Source: Brevundimonas huaxiensis (GTDB lineage: Bacteria; Pseudomonadota; Alphaproteobacteria; Caulobacterales; Caulobacteraceae). Taken from it: a stretch of 64,000 bases of DNA. Under the pieces are notes generated by a model, which saw nothing but the letters and a program-made list of their open reading frames with translations, was not told where the DNA came from and ran no database searches. Both the position numbers and the translations under genes were made by a program. The stretch spans positions 62,001-126,000 of the forward strand of contig NZ_JABBJE010000004.1 of the NCBI RefSeq assembly GCF_014218725.1. The letters run 5' to 3'. Positions 38,769 through 47,336 of this stretch are shown one piece after another (position 1 is the first letter of the stretch; every line of letters begins with the position of its first letter).

Positions 38769-40601
38769 TCAGGCCTGGGTCGCGACCCAGCCGTCGACGA
38801 TCCGTTCCAGCACCGACAGGGGCACGCCGCCGGCGGCGAGGGCGGTGTCATGGAAGCCCTTGATATCAAACTTGAACCCCAGGCTGGTCTTGGCCTTTTC
38901 GCGCAGGCGGACCCATTCGTTGTGACCGACCTTGTAGGCGCAGGCCTGGCCCGGCCAGCCGCAATAGCGTTCGACCTCGGACGTCGCCGCGCCCTCCTGA
39001 TCGCCATAGGCCTCCATCATGTAGCGGATGCCCTCTTCGCGGCTCCAGCCCTTGGAATGGATGCCGGTGTCGACGACCAGGCGCGCGGCACGGAACATCA
39101 GCGATTGCAGGTAGCCGATCTGACCGACCGGGTCGTTCTCATAGGCGCCCAGTTCGTCGGCCAGCTGTTCGGCGTATAGCCCCCAGCCCTCGACGTAGGA
39201 CGAGAAGCCCAGCAGGTTCATCAGCAGCGGCGCCGACTCGCTCTCCTGCTGCAGGCTGATCTGCAAGTGGTGGCCCGGCGTCGCCTCGTGATAGGTCAGG
39301 GTCGGCAGGGTCCAGGACGGCCATTCCGCCGTGTCCTTCAGATTGATCCAGTAGATGCCGGGCCGCGTGCCATCCAGGCTGGGCGAGTTGTAATAGCCCA
39401 TCGGCGCGCCGGCCTCGATCTCGGGCGGGACGCGCTTGATCTCGACCTTGGCCTTGGGCAGGCGGCCGAAGGCGTTGGGCAGACGGGCCTGCATGTCGGC
39501 CATCTGGGCGTTCAGCTTGGCGATCAGCTCGGCCTTGCCGGCGTCTGTGTTGGCGTAGACGTATTTGGGATCGTCCCCCAGGGCCTTGATCCGCTCGGCG
39601 ACGGAACCCTGTGTCAGGCCTTGCGCCTTCAGCAGGACATCGGCGCGCGCCGTCAGATCCGCCATCTGTTCCACGCCGACGCGGTGGATCTCGTCGGCGG
39701 TCAACCGGGTCGTGGTGATGTAGCGCAGGCTGTTGGCGTAATACTGCTCGCCCTGCGGCAGGCGGCGCACCGAGGCCTCGTGCACGGCGTTAGGTTGGGC
39801 GGCCTTGAGCACGGCGTTCTGGGCGGCCAGGGCCGGATAGACCCGCTCGGTCACAAGCCGTTCGACCTGGGCGCCCCAGTCGCCGGTCAGGCCCTTGGCG
39901 CGGGCGCGGTCGACAACCGACTGGGTCAGGGGCGAGGTCGCCGCCGGCGTCGCCAGGACGCCGTCCTGCTGGCGGATGGCCTTAGCCAGGATGAAGTCGG
40001 GCGGGATGACGCCCAGCGCATAGTCTTCCTTCAGTCGATCCGTCTCGGCCAGCAGAACGTCGGCGAAGGCGTTGACGCGGGCGACATAGGCGTCGGCGTC
40101 GGCGGCCGTCTCGATGGTGTGCTGGTTGGCCAGGAAGTCGGGCGTGGACTGATAGGCTCCGCCCTGCTGGCTGACGCGGTACGGATTGGGCCAGCCGCCC
40201 TGGCCGTAAGGGATGTCGTAAGTGGCGATCACCCCGTCCAGATTCTGGGTCAGGCTGTCGTAGTAGTTGGCGTTGCGTGCATCGAGTTTGGAGCGGTCGA
40301 TGCGGGCCAGTTCGGCGCGTTGGCGACGGGTGAAGGCGCGCTGGTCGTCTTCTTCGGCGCGGGTCGGAACAGTCAGCTTGGACTTGGCGGCGGCGCGGTC
40401 GCCCTTGTCCAGGCCGAACATGGTGACGACCTCGGGGCTCTTGTCCAGCGTCTGCTCGAACGTGGCGTCCATGAAGGTCTTCAACTGGGCGGCGGCGTCG
40501 CCCTGAGACGCCCCGGCCTGACGCGCGAAGGTAGGTCCGCCCACGGCGACGAGACCGGCGCCCAGGGCGGCGGACTGAAGAAGACGACGACGATCGAACA
40601 T
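38769..40601 (-). CDS. DUF885 family putative metallopeptidase, paralog 2
   Basis: A 610-residue paralog of the adjacent gene. The signal MFDRRRLLQSAALGAGLVAVGG is twin-arginine-like. The core TYHEATPGHHLQ (His438, Glu439), the VEGWGLYAEQL and CGWPGQACAYKVGH motifs match those of paralog 1. The start at 40601 is chosen because longer readings add 30 residues before the Tat signal. Both may act in the periplasm as peptidases. It lies just downstream of the pnp terminator, so it has its own promoter. Confidence 0.9.
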   Translation of the reverse strand: MFDRRRLLQSAALGAGLVAVGGPTFARQAGASQGDAAAQLKTFMDATFEQTLDKSPEVVTMFGLDKGDRAAAKSKLTVPTRAEEDDQRAFTRRQRAELARIDRSKLDARNANYYDSLTQNLDGVIATYDIPYGQGGWPNPYRVSQQGGAYQSTPDFLANQHTIETAADADAYVARVNAFADVLLAETDRLKEDYALGVIPPDFILAKAIRQQDGVLATPAATSPLTQSVVDRARAKGLTGDWGAQVERLVTERVYPALAAQNAVLKAAQPNAVHEASVRRLPQGEQYYANSLRYITTTRLTADEIHRVGVEQMADLTARADVLLKAQGLTQGSVAERIKALGDDPKYVYANTDAGKAELIAKLNAQMADMQARLPNAFGRLPKAKVEIKRVPPEIEAGAPMGYYNSPSLDGTRPGIYWINLKDTAEWPSWTLPTLTYHEATPGHHLQISLQQESESAPLLMNLLGFSSYVEGWGLYAEQLADELGAYENDPVGQIGYLQSLMFRAARLVVDTGIHSKGWSREEGIRYMMEAYGDQEGAATSEVERYCGWPGQACAYKVGHNEWVRLREKAKTSLGFKFDIKGFHDTALAAGGVPLSVLERIVDGWVATQA

Positions 40602-40693
40602 GGAACGGCCCCTCGAAACTGGATGCGGCAATGGAAACCGCATGGGCCGAAGCGGCAAGTGAAATCGCGGACAGTCTGTGCGCCGGTCCAAAG

Positions 40694-40725
40694 AAAAAGG
40701 CCCGGCGGATCGCTCCGCCGGGCCT
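40694..40725 (-). terminator. Strong intrinsic terminator of pnp
   Basis: AGGCCCGGCGGA (40698-40709) and TCCGCCGGGCCT (40714-40725) form a perfect 12-bp stem around a four-base loop. On the minus strand it is followed by TTTTT (A run at 40694-40698 on the + strand). It lies 25 bases after the pnp stop. Confidence 0.9.
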
Positions 40726-40749
40726 CATCAGTCTTGGATGCGAAGTCGC

Positions 40750-42981
40750 TTAGTCGCGACGACGACGTCCGCGATCGCCGCCGCGATCACCGTCGCGCTT
40801 GGGACGACCGCCGGTGTCTTCCGACAGCGGGGCTTCGCCGCGCTCGGCGCGCTCGGCGTTGATCTTGTCCGTCAGATCTTCGCCGGTTTCCTGATCGACG
40901 ACCTTCATCGACAGCTTGGTCTTGCCGCGATCGTCGAAGCCCAGGAACTTGACCTTGACCTCTTGACCTTCCGACAGGACGTCGGCCGGGTTGGCGACGC
41001 GTTCCAGAGCGATCTGGGACACGTGGACCAGGCCGTCCTTGGCGCCGAAGAAGTTCACGAAGGCGCCGAAATCGACGACCTTCACGACCTTGCCGGAGTA
41101 GATGGTTCCGACTTCCGGCTCCGAGGCGATGGACTGGATCCAGGCCTTGGCGGCGTCGATCTTCTCCTGGTCGTTGGCGGCGACCTTGATGGTGCCGTCA
41201 TCGCCGATGTCGATCTTGGCGCCGGTCTTCTCGACGATTTCGCGAATGACCTTGCCGCCCGAACCGATGACTTCACGGATCTTGTCGACCGGGATCTTGA
41301 CCGTTTCGATCTTCGGTGCGTGTTCGCCCAGTTCGGCGCGCGGCGCATCCATGGCCTTGGACATCTCGTCCAGGATGTGCAGGCGACCGGCCGAAGCCTG
41401 CGTCAGGGCCTGCTGCATGATCTCCTTGGTGATGCCGGCGACCTTGATGTCCATCTGCAGGCTGGTGATGCCTTCCGACGTGCCGGCGACCTTGAAGTCC
41501 ATGTCGCCCAGGTGATCTTCGTCACCCAGAATGTCCGACAGGATGGCGAACTCGCCCGACGGCTCCAGGATCAGACCCATGGCGATGCCCGAGACCGGAC
41601 GGACCAGCGGCACGCCGGCGTCCATCAGGGCCAGCGACGAACCGCAGACCGTGGCCATCGAGGACGAGCCGTTCGACTCGGTGATCTCGGAGACCAGACG
41701 GATGGTGTAGGGGAAATCTTCCTTGGTCGGCAGCATCGGACGGATCGCGCGCCAGGCCAGCTTGCCGTGACCGATTTCGCGACGGCCGGGCGAACCCATG
41801 CGGCCCGCTTCACCCACCGAATAGGGGGGGAAGTTGTAGTGCAGCAGGAAGTTCTCTTTGTAGGTGCCCTGCAGGCTGTCGATGTACTGCTCGTCCTCGC
41901 CGGTGCCCAGGGTGGCGACGACCAGGGCCTGGGTTTCCCCACGCGTGAACAGGGCCGAACCGTGGGTGCGCGGCAGGACGCCGACTTCCGACACGATGGC
42001 GCGGACCTTGTCGAGGGCGCGGCCGTCGACGCGGTGCGCGTTCTCGATGATGTCGCGACGCAGGACTTCGGCTTCGCACTCCTTGAAGGCGGCCGAGAAC
42101 TTGGAACCGTCGACGCCGTCGGGGTTCTCGTCGGTCTTCACCAGCTTGGCGGCAGCGGCCTTCTTGGCGGCGTCGACGCCCGAACGGCGCTCGTATTTGC
42201 CGGCGTGGGTGTAGGCGCTCTTGATGTCTTCGCCGACCAGCGACTTGATCGAGGCGACGACGTCGGAGTGATCTTCGGCCTGGAAGTCGAAGGGCTCCTT
42301 GGCGGCGTGTTCAGCCAGTTCGATGATGGCGTCGATCACCGGCTGCATGCCCGCATGCGCGAACATCAGGGCCTCGAGCATCTTCTCTTCCGACAGCTCC
42401 TTGGCTTCGGATTCGACCATCATCAGGGCGTCTTGCGTGCCGGCGACCACCAGGTCGAGGTCCGAAGACGGCATCTGGTCGATGGCCGGGTTCAGCACCA
42501 GCTCGCCGTCGATCAGGCCGACGCGCGCGGCGCCGATGGGGCCCATGAAGGGCACGCCCGAAATGGTCAGGGCGGCCGAAGCGGCGACCATGCCCAGAAC
42601 GTCGGGATCGTTTTCCATGTCGTGCTGCAGCACGGTCACGACGACCTGGGTCTCGTTCTTGAAGCCCTTGACGAACAGCGGGCGGATCGGACGGTCGATC
42701 AGGCGGGAAACCAGGGTTTCCTTCTCGGACGGACGGCCTTCACGCTTGAAGTAGCCGCCCGGAATCTTGCCGGCGGCGAAGGTCTTTTCCTGATAGTTGA
42801 CCGTCAGGGGGAAGAAATCCAGGCCGGGCTTAGGCGCGCGGCCATAGACGACGGTGGCCAGAACCACGGTCTCGCCGTAGGTCGCCAGCACGGCGCCGTC
42901 GGCCTGGCGGGCGATGCGGCCCGTTTCCAGGGTCAGCGGGCGGCCGGCCCAGTCGATCGTCTTGCGTTTGATGTCGAACAT
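40750..42981 (-). CDS. pnp: Polyribonucleotide nucleotidyltransferase (PNPase)
   Basis: 3'-5' phosphorolytic exoribonuclease and degradosome partner. The 743-residue product contains two RNase PH domains: the first near residues 15-145, with [21 protein letters not shown], and the second near residues 325-460, with [15 protein letters not shown]. These are followed by a KH domain (GSGG near residue 572) and an S1 domain ([19 protein letters not shown] from about 623). The end is a basic RGG/RRRR tail ([10 protein letters not shown]), which in relatives binds RNA. rpsO is upstream by 243 bases, and the leader has hairpins that could serve RNase III autoregulation. Confidence 0.99.
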   Translation of the reverse strand: MFDIKRKTIDWAGRPLTLETGRIARQADGAVLATYGETVVLATVVYGRAPKPGLDFFPLTVNYQEKTFAAGKIPGGYFKREGRPSEKETLVSRLIDRPIRPLFVKGFKNETQVVVTVLQHDMENDPDVLGMVAASAALTISGVPFMGPIGAARVGLIDGELVLNPAIDQMPSSDLDLVVAGTQDALMMVESEAKELSEEKMLEALMFAHAGMQPVIDAIIELAEHAAKEPFDFQAEDHSDVVASIKSLVGEDIKSAYTHAGKYERRSGVDAAKKAAAAKLVKTDENPDGVDGSKFSAAFKECEAEVLRRDIIENAHRVDGRALDKVRAIVSEVGVLPRTHGSALFTRGETQALVVATLGTGEDEQYIDSLQGTYKENFLLHYNFPPYSVGEAGRMGSPGRREIGHGKLAWRAIRPMLPTKEDFPYTIRLVSEITESNGSSSMATVCGSSLALMDAGVPLVRPVSGIAMGLILEPSGEFAILSDILGDEDHLGDMDFKVAGTSEGITSLQMDIKVAGITKEIMQQALTQASAGRLHILDEMSKAMDAPRAELGEHAPKIETVKIPVDKIREVIGSGGKVIREIVEKTGAKIDIGDDGTIKVAANDQEKIDAAKAWIQSIASEPEVGTIYSGKVVKVVDFGAFVNFFGAKDGLVHVSQIALERVANPADVLSEGQEVKVKFLGFDDRGKTKLSMKVVDQETGEDLTDKINAERAERGEAPLSEDTGGRPKRDGDRGGDRGRRRRD

Positions 42982-43166
42982 ATTTCGTCTTTCGTATCCC
43001 GGACGGCGTATTCCGTGCGGGGTCCCATCATGGGGCGGATGCGTCGGCGTTCAGTCCTTCGATCCAGAGGCCGCCGCGCCATCGCGACGACCGGAAGAGG
43101 ACCGTCATGGCCCTCGCAGCTGCGCCGGTAAGTCCTGCGGCGCACAGGTCGTCTCTAGTCGCACAA

Positions 43167-43196
43167 CGAGGCGCGGACGTGACCGCCCGCGCCTCG
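43167..43196 (-). other. Hairpin between rpsO and pnp
   Basis: On the minus strand CGAGGCGCGG pairs perfectly with CCGCGCCTCG (10 bp, 10-base loop), 28 bases after the rpsO stop. There is no U tract. In E. coli an RNase III-cut hairpin sits in the pnp leader; this one is in the equivalent place and could function similarly or as a weak terminator. A second imperfect hairpin (around 43095-43115) is nearer to pnp. Confidence 0.45.
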
Positions 43197-43224
43197 AAAG
43201 CGTATTCTACACTGATCCGACGCC

Positions 43225-43494
43225 TTAGCGGCGCAGGCCCAGTTTGGAGATGAGCGCCTGGTAGCGACCGGCGTCGACCTTGTTCAGGTGGTCGAGCAGG
43301 CGGCGACGTTGCGACACCATCTTCAGAAGGCCACGACGCGAGTGGTTGTCCTTCTTGTGGGTCTTGAAGTGTTCGGTGAGGTTGGCGATGCGTTCCGACA
43401 GGATCGCGACCTGAACCTCGGCCGAGCCGGTGTCGCCGGCGGAGCGGGCGTTATCGGCAATGATCTCGTGCTTGCGTTCAGCAGTAACCGACAT
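43225..43494 (-). CDS. rpsO: 30S ribosomal protein S15
   Basis: The 89-residue product is a complete S15: [27 protein letters not shown], then [20 protein letters not shown] and the C-terminal [13 protein letters not shown]. It binds 16S rRNA centrally. GGGAG precedes the ATG by about 8 bases. A repeated hairpin element (43512-43542) lies in the leader, ending 18 bases before the start codon. Confidence 0.99.
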   Translation of the reverse strand: MSVTAERKHEIIADNARSAGDTGSAEVQVAILSERIANLTEHFKTHKKDNHSRRGLLKMVSQRRRLLDHLNKVDAGRYQALISKLGLRR

Positions 43495-43511
43495 CGTAGT
43501 TCTCCCTTGGT

Positions 43512-43542
43512 GGCCTACCGCGCTTTCGCGCTACTTGAGGCC
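43512..43542. repeat. Covarying hairpin element, copy 3 (rpsO leader)
   Basis: Outer arms GGCCT (43512-43516) and AGGCC (43538-43542) form 5 bp. The core reads ACC-GCGC-TTTC-GCGC-TACTTG on the + strand. Genes here are on the minus strand, where the inner loop would read GAAA closed by GCGC, a GNRA-type tetraloop. It sits between the truB stop and the rpsO ribosome-binding site. Confidence 0.6.
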
Positions 43543-43567
43543 GGGTTGGAGTCTCCTGATCAGGCGA

Positions 43568-44500
43568 TCAGGAAAGATTGAAAACGCGGTCGGGTTCTAG
43601 CCGGCCGGCCCGCAACTGACACAGCGCGACGAGGGTCTGGCCCTGAAAGGCTGAAACCGTGCGCGAACCGCCCGTGAGGCGATCCTTTAGGGTTTCCACC
43701 TGACGGGGGAGCAGAACGATCGGGCGTCCCTGCCGAAGCGAGAAGGCGTCCTGTTCGTTCACGGCCAGTTCCGGGATGTCGTCCAGAGCGGTCGCGACGG
43801 CAAGCAAGCCTTCCGAGGCGGCGCCCCTATGCACCATTTCCTCCAGAGAATCCAGAGTGACGGCGTTTTGCGTGCTGAACGGCCCCACGCGCTCGCGTCT
43901 CAGGGCGCTGACATGACCCTCGGCGCCGAGGGCGGCGGCCAGGTCGCGGGCCAGCGAGCGGACATAGACGCCCTTGCCGGTGCGGATGGTCAGCTCCACG
44001 TGGTCGGCGTCGGGCGCATCCGTCACCTCGGCCGAATGGATCGTCACCCGGCGGGCCTGAAGCTCGAACTCCACCCCGTCGCGGGCCAGGTCATAGGCGC
44101 GGGCTCCGTCCACCTTGATCGCGGAAAAGCGCGGCGGCGTCTGATCGATCTCGCCGATGAAGGCGGGCAGGGCGGCCTTTACCTGATCGACCGTGGGGCG
44201 CACGTCGGAGCGGCCGATGATCTCGCCCTCGCGGTCCACGCTGTCGGTCGAGACGCCCCAGTTGATGGTGAAGCGATAGACCTTCTGCGCCTCCATCATC
44301 ATCGGCACGGTCTTTGTCGCCTCGCCTAGCGCGATGGGCAGGATGCCGCTGGCCAGCGGGTCCAGCGTTCCGGCGTGACCGGCCTTCTGGGCGTTGAACA
44401 GGCGACGGATGCGGCTGACGGCCTCGGTCGATCCCATCTCGAACGGCTTGTCCAGGCAGACCCAGCCGTCGACGATGTCGCCCTTCTTCTTGCGGGCCAT
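43568..44500 (-). CDS. truB: tRNA pseudouridine-55 synthase
   Basis: Makes pseudouridine 55 in the T-loop of tRNAs. The 310-residue product contains [19 protein letters not shown], the catalytic [17 protein letters not shown] (Asp in GTLDP), [19 protein letters not shown] and [16 protein letters not shown]. The ATG at 44500 gives the standard N-terminus; longer reading runs into the repeat. It is between rbfA and rpsO in the expected order. An 8-bp stem (43554-43561 with 43566-43573) overlaps its stop codon. Confidence 0.98.
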   Translation of the reverse strand: MARKKKGDIVDGWVCLDKPFEMGSTEAVSRIRRLFNAQKAGHAGTLDPLASGILPIALGEATKTVPMMMEAQKVYRFTINWGVSTDSVDREGEIIGRSDVRPTVDQVKAALPAFIGEIDQTPPRFSAIKVDGARAYDLARDGVEFELQARRVTIHSAEVTDAPDADHVELTIRTGKGVYVRSLARDLAAALGAEGHVSALRRERVGPFSTQNAVTLDSLEEMVHRGAASEGLLAVATALDDIPELAVNEQDAFSLRQGRPIVLLPRQVETLKDRLTGGSRTVSAFQGQTLVALCQLRAGRLEPDRVFNLS

Positions 44501-44505
44501 CCTCA

Positions 44506-44638
44506 GATCCTCCCCTGCGAAGCGGGGGAGGGGGACCACGAAGTGGTGGAGGGGGCGGACGCAAGGCCGGTGTCTGGAGTCGCCCCCTCCACCACGCTGC
44601 GCGCGGTCCCCCTCCCCCGTGAAGGACGGGAGAGGATC
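44506..44638. repeat. Composite intergenic inverted repeat, copy C
   Basis: Begins GATCCTCCCCTGCGAAGCGGG and ends GGGAGAGGATC. It includes the ACCACGAAGTGGT mini-palindrome, GGAGGGGGCGGA, a short centre, and the mirrored right arm with CCGCGCGCAGC-type hairpin. It fills almost the entire 145-base gap between rbfA and truB, inside what should be one operon. Confidence 0.8.
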
Positions 44639-44645
44639 GCCAGCA

Positions 44646-45098
44646 TCAGTCTTCGTCCTCGTCGTCGCGGCGCTCCAGGTCGGCGCGGACGCGGGGGTCG
44701 TCGAACAGGCGGTCGATGTGGCTGGCGGCGTCGAAGCTTTCGTCGTGGCGGAAGCGCAGATCGGGGGTGAACTTCATGTCCAGACGACGGCCCAGCTGGC
44801 CGCGCAGGAACTTGGCGTGGGCGTTCAGCGCCTTGATGATCTCGCTCTCGTGCCCAGCCGTCGGCGCGGTCTCGACGCCGGCGCCCAGCGGCTCGACGAA
44901 ACAGGTGGCGTGCTTCAGGTCGGGCGACAGCCGCACCTCGGTCACGGTCACGGATACGCCGACCAGGGCCGGGTCGTGGATATCCTCTTCGCGCAGGATG
45001 TCGACCAGGGCGTGCCGGATCAGCTCGCCTGCGCGCAGCTGGCGCTGGCTCGGTCCAGCAGGACCGGAGGCGTTGCGGGTGTGTTGCTTGTGGGCCAT
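44646..45098 (-). CDS. rbfA: Ribosome-binding factor A
   Basis: Assists 30S maturation and cold adaptation. The 150-residue product has [19 protein letters not shown], the KH-type core ([25 protein letters not shown]) and [19 protein letters not shown], with an acidic tail. AAGGAGAGG lies just ahead of the ATG. infB and nusA, its usual upstream neighbours, are not here; the gene upstream is a DUF2459 relic. Confidence 0.96.
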   Translation of the reverse strand: MAHKQHTRNASGPAGPSQRQLRAGELIRHALVDILREEDIHDPALVGVSVTVTEVRLSPDLKHATCFVEPLGAGVETAPTAGHESEIIKALNAHAKFLRGQLGRRLDMKFTPDLRFRHDESFDAASHIDRLFDDPRVRADLERRDDEDED

Positions 45099-45163
45099 CG
45101 GCCTCTCCTTCTTGTTCGCCCGCTGGGGATCGGACCCGGCCGGATAGGCGAAAGTCGGGCGGT

Positions 45164-45847
45164 CTAGTCCCGCAGCGGGGGTCTGTCCAGTTTTCGCGCC
45201 CGTTCGGCGGCCCGAACCGAGCGCATCACCTCGCCTGAGGTGATCGCCGGAACCGGACGGATCGCCACGCCGCCGGCGTTCAGCACGCCGGCCGTCCAGT
45301 GATTGCACAGATGCAGGATGGAGAAGGTCTCGCGACTGGCGAAGAAGCGCGCGTCGTCGCCGGGCCGCAGGGCTGCGATGCGCGGCCGGCCGTTCGACAG
45401 ATCGAGCGAGGCCTCGACCCGCGCGGCCAGACGCTCGAACCGGGCGCGGCTCAGGGTCAGGGCGGCGCTGTCTTCGCCATAGGCCAGCCGCGGATCCTCT
45501 CGACGAGGGGCCAGCATCAGCACCGATCGATTGCCGGGATGCAGAAAGGCGCGCGCCCCGTCCGGCAACCGATCCGAAATCGGGCGCTGATCGACGTAGA
45601 ATTTCGCATCGCCTCAGCCGATCAGGATCCAATCGCCTGGCGCCAAGGATTGGACCGCAAGCGCCAGAGAGCCGCCGAGGCGTTCCAGCGCGGCGCGCGG
45701 GACGGCGATATCGGTGTGAAAGCCGTTGTCGAGCACAAGAATGGCGACAGTATCCGTCGCTTCACGATCCTCCGCGCCCGGCCGGGTCCAGGTCAGAAGC
45801 GCGGCGACCAGTCCGATCAGCGCCGCCAGCACCAGAGCTCGCATCAT
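45164..45847 (-). pseudogene. DUF2459 (TIGR02117-like) membrane-anchored protein, interrupted by in-frame TGA
   Basis: One continuous frame of 228 codons with a single stop. The N-terminal half has a membrane helix (MMRALVLAALIGLVAALL) and LVLDNGFHTDIAVPRAALE. It then reads DWILIG-stop-GDAKFYVDQRPISDR and on through RAFLHPGNRSVLML to TSGEVMRS. DUF2459 proteins have a GWGD..FY motif exactly here, so TGA at 45614-45616 replaces Trp TGG by a single base. The start is set by ATGA overlap with the upstream gene. The function of the family is unknown. It may be a nonsense mutant or a base-call error. Confidence 0.85.
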
Positions 45848-46395
45848 CGGCTGAGGTCCAGGACGGCGCACAGGCGGTCGTCGGCCAACAGGGCGCCCGG
45901 CGGCGGCCCCTGTCGCACCGGCATCAGAACGAAACCGTCGCGCCGCACGGCCAGGGCCAGCCATCCGACGGCATGTCCGGCGCACAGTCGCGTGTCTTCG
46001 TCAGACGTAACGCGCCGCACCTCGATCTGGACCATCGGCGGCACGGCCATGGCGTCGGTGAAACTTCTGGAGACGCTGGCCGGTTGATCCGCCTGCACCA
46101 GCCGATGCGGCGCCGAGTTCAGGCGGCCGCCCGTGGTCGTGCTCAGCGCGCCGCCGTCCACGTCCAGCGCCATATCGGAATTGGTCGCGGCGTAGCGCCC
46201 GGACAGCACGACTTCCCCGACCTCGAGCTGTCCGGACACGCGAGGTCTAACCGGGGCGTCGATCGGTGCGATCAGGCGGTTCAGGGCCGGTTCGACTACC
46301 AGGGCGCCCAGCATGAACAGGGCAAAGGCGCCCGCGCCGACCGCCGCGATCCATTTCAGCGATGGGACGCCGGATGGCGGGGCGGTCGCGCTCAT
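45844..46395 (-). CDS. Membrane-anchored protein of unknown function
   Basis: A 183-residue protein with one transmembrane helix (about residues 14-38). A mostly beta-looking soluble part contains GQLEVGEVVLSGRYAATNSD, LSTTTGGRLNSAPHRLVQAD and VGWLALAVRRDGFVLMPVRQG. No known family was recognised. Its stop overlaps the DUF2459 start (ATGA), so the two are probably a functional pair at the membrane. The ATG at 46395 is the first reasonable start. Confidence 0.7.
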   Translation of the reverse strand: MSATAPPSGVPSLKWIAAVGAGAFALFMLGALVVEPALNRLIAPIDAPVRPRVSGQLEVGEVVLSGRYAATNSDMALDVDGGALSTTTGGRLNSAPHRLVQADQPASVSRSFTDAMAVPPMVQIEVRRVTSDEDTRLCAGHAVGWLALAVRRDGFVLMPVRQGPPPGALLADDRLCAVLDLSR

Positions 46396-46465
46396 GCGGC
46401 CAGTCTAGGGGAACAGGGGTTGAGGAATGGTCACCCGCCCCCATAACACCCTAGACTGAAAGCCC

Positions 46466-47149
46466 TTAGTTGCGGCCGGGACGACGGGTCGGATCGCTGA
46501 GCTGGAACAGGCGCGCCGACAGGCCGGACGCTGGTTGCAGCGAGGTCAGTTGGGTCCGGGTGCGGGCGCCCTGCGGATCGGTGATGGTCCATTCCTGAAG
46601 ACGCATCGGATTGCCGGCGAAGGCCAGCACGACCTGGCCGTCGTTCGGGCGGTTGGAATCCCGCGCCGTGATGGCGAAGGCGCCCGAGGCCATCCGGGTG
46701 ACGCGCTCGATGCGCACGCCCTGATCCAGTCGCACATTGCGCGCCAGGAAGGTGGACAGCGGCGTGCGACCCAGCGGCACCTGCTGGAAGCTGTTCAGAC
46801 GCGGGTCGTAGCGTTTGACGTTATAGCCGTCCGACACCACCAGCAGCCCGGCCGGGTTGGTGTATTCGAACCGCATCTTGCCCGGACGCTGCAAATAGAA
46901 GCGGCCCTGGCGCGTCTGGCCGTTCGGACCCGTTTCGGTGAAGGTCCCTTGCGCCGAGGTCAGGGCCTGCAAATACCGCTGCGCCTGTTGCACCACGGCG
47001 CGATCCTCGGCCGACAGGTTGGACTGGGCGTGGGCGGCGTCGAAAGCGCCCAGCGCGATCAGGCCGGTCGTCAGGCCGGCGCCCAGCAGCAGGCTGCGGC
47101 GTTGCAGGTCGGGGGTGACCAATGCCACGGTCTTGGCGCGCGAGGTCAT
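46466..47149 (-). CDS. lolA: Outer-membrane lipoprotein carrier protein LolA
   Basis: Periplasmic shuttle that takes lipoproteins from LolCDE to the outer membrane. The 227-residue product has a twin-arginine-like leader (RRSLLLGAGLTTGLIALG, cleavage near AHA) and the LolA core: RYLQALTSAQGTFTETGPNGQTRQGRFYLQRPGKMRFEYTNP split over strands, then VVSDGYNVKRYDPRLN and PMRLQEWTITDPQGARTRTQL. It lies 187 bases downstream of ftsK, the common alphaproteobacterial order. Confidence 0.94.
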   Translation of the reverse strand: MTSRAKTVALVTPDLQRRSLLLGAGLTTGLIALGAFDAAHAQSNLSAEDRAVVQQAQRYLQALTSAQGTFTETGPNGQTRQGRFYLQRPGKMRFEYTNPAGLLVVSDGYNVKRYDPRLNSFQQVPLGRTPLSTFLARNVRLDQGVRIERVTRMASGAFAITARDSNRPNDGQVVLAFAGNPMRLQEWTITDPQGARTRTQLTSLQPASGLSARLFQLSDPTRRPGRN

Positions 47150-47336
47150 GAAGTTCGTCTCCCGTTCGGGATGGTTGTCGATCCTGCCGTCTTGCCCGGT
47201 CGGCTTGGCGTCGGAATGACGCGAGCCTGACCATATTCCGGCGCTGCGATGAAGCCCTGTTCATCGAAATGCTGAAGCTTGGACGCGATAGCGGGTCAGA
47301 CAACGGCTCCGAGCCGCAGCCGTTCCTCGATTTTCG

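Noticed and set aside
40678-43131. 817-codon open frame on the plus strand opposite pnp
   Set aside because: Shadow of pnp; composition is low-complexity Gly/Asp/Val/His and it crosses the pnp terminator and leader.
45614-45616. TGA as selenocysteine or tryptophan codon
   Set aside because: The expected residue is Trp, not Cys or Sec, there is no evident SECIS-like structure immediately after it, and TGA is used as a normal stop by many genes in this window.
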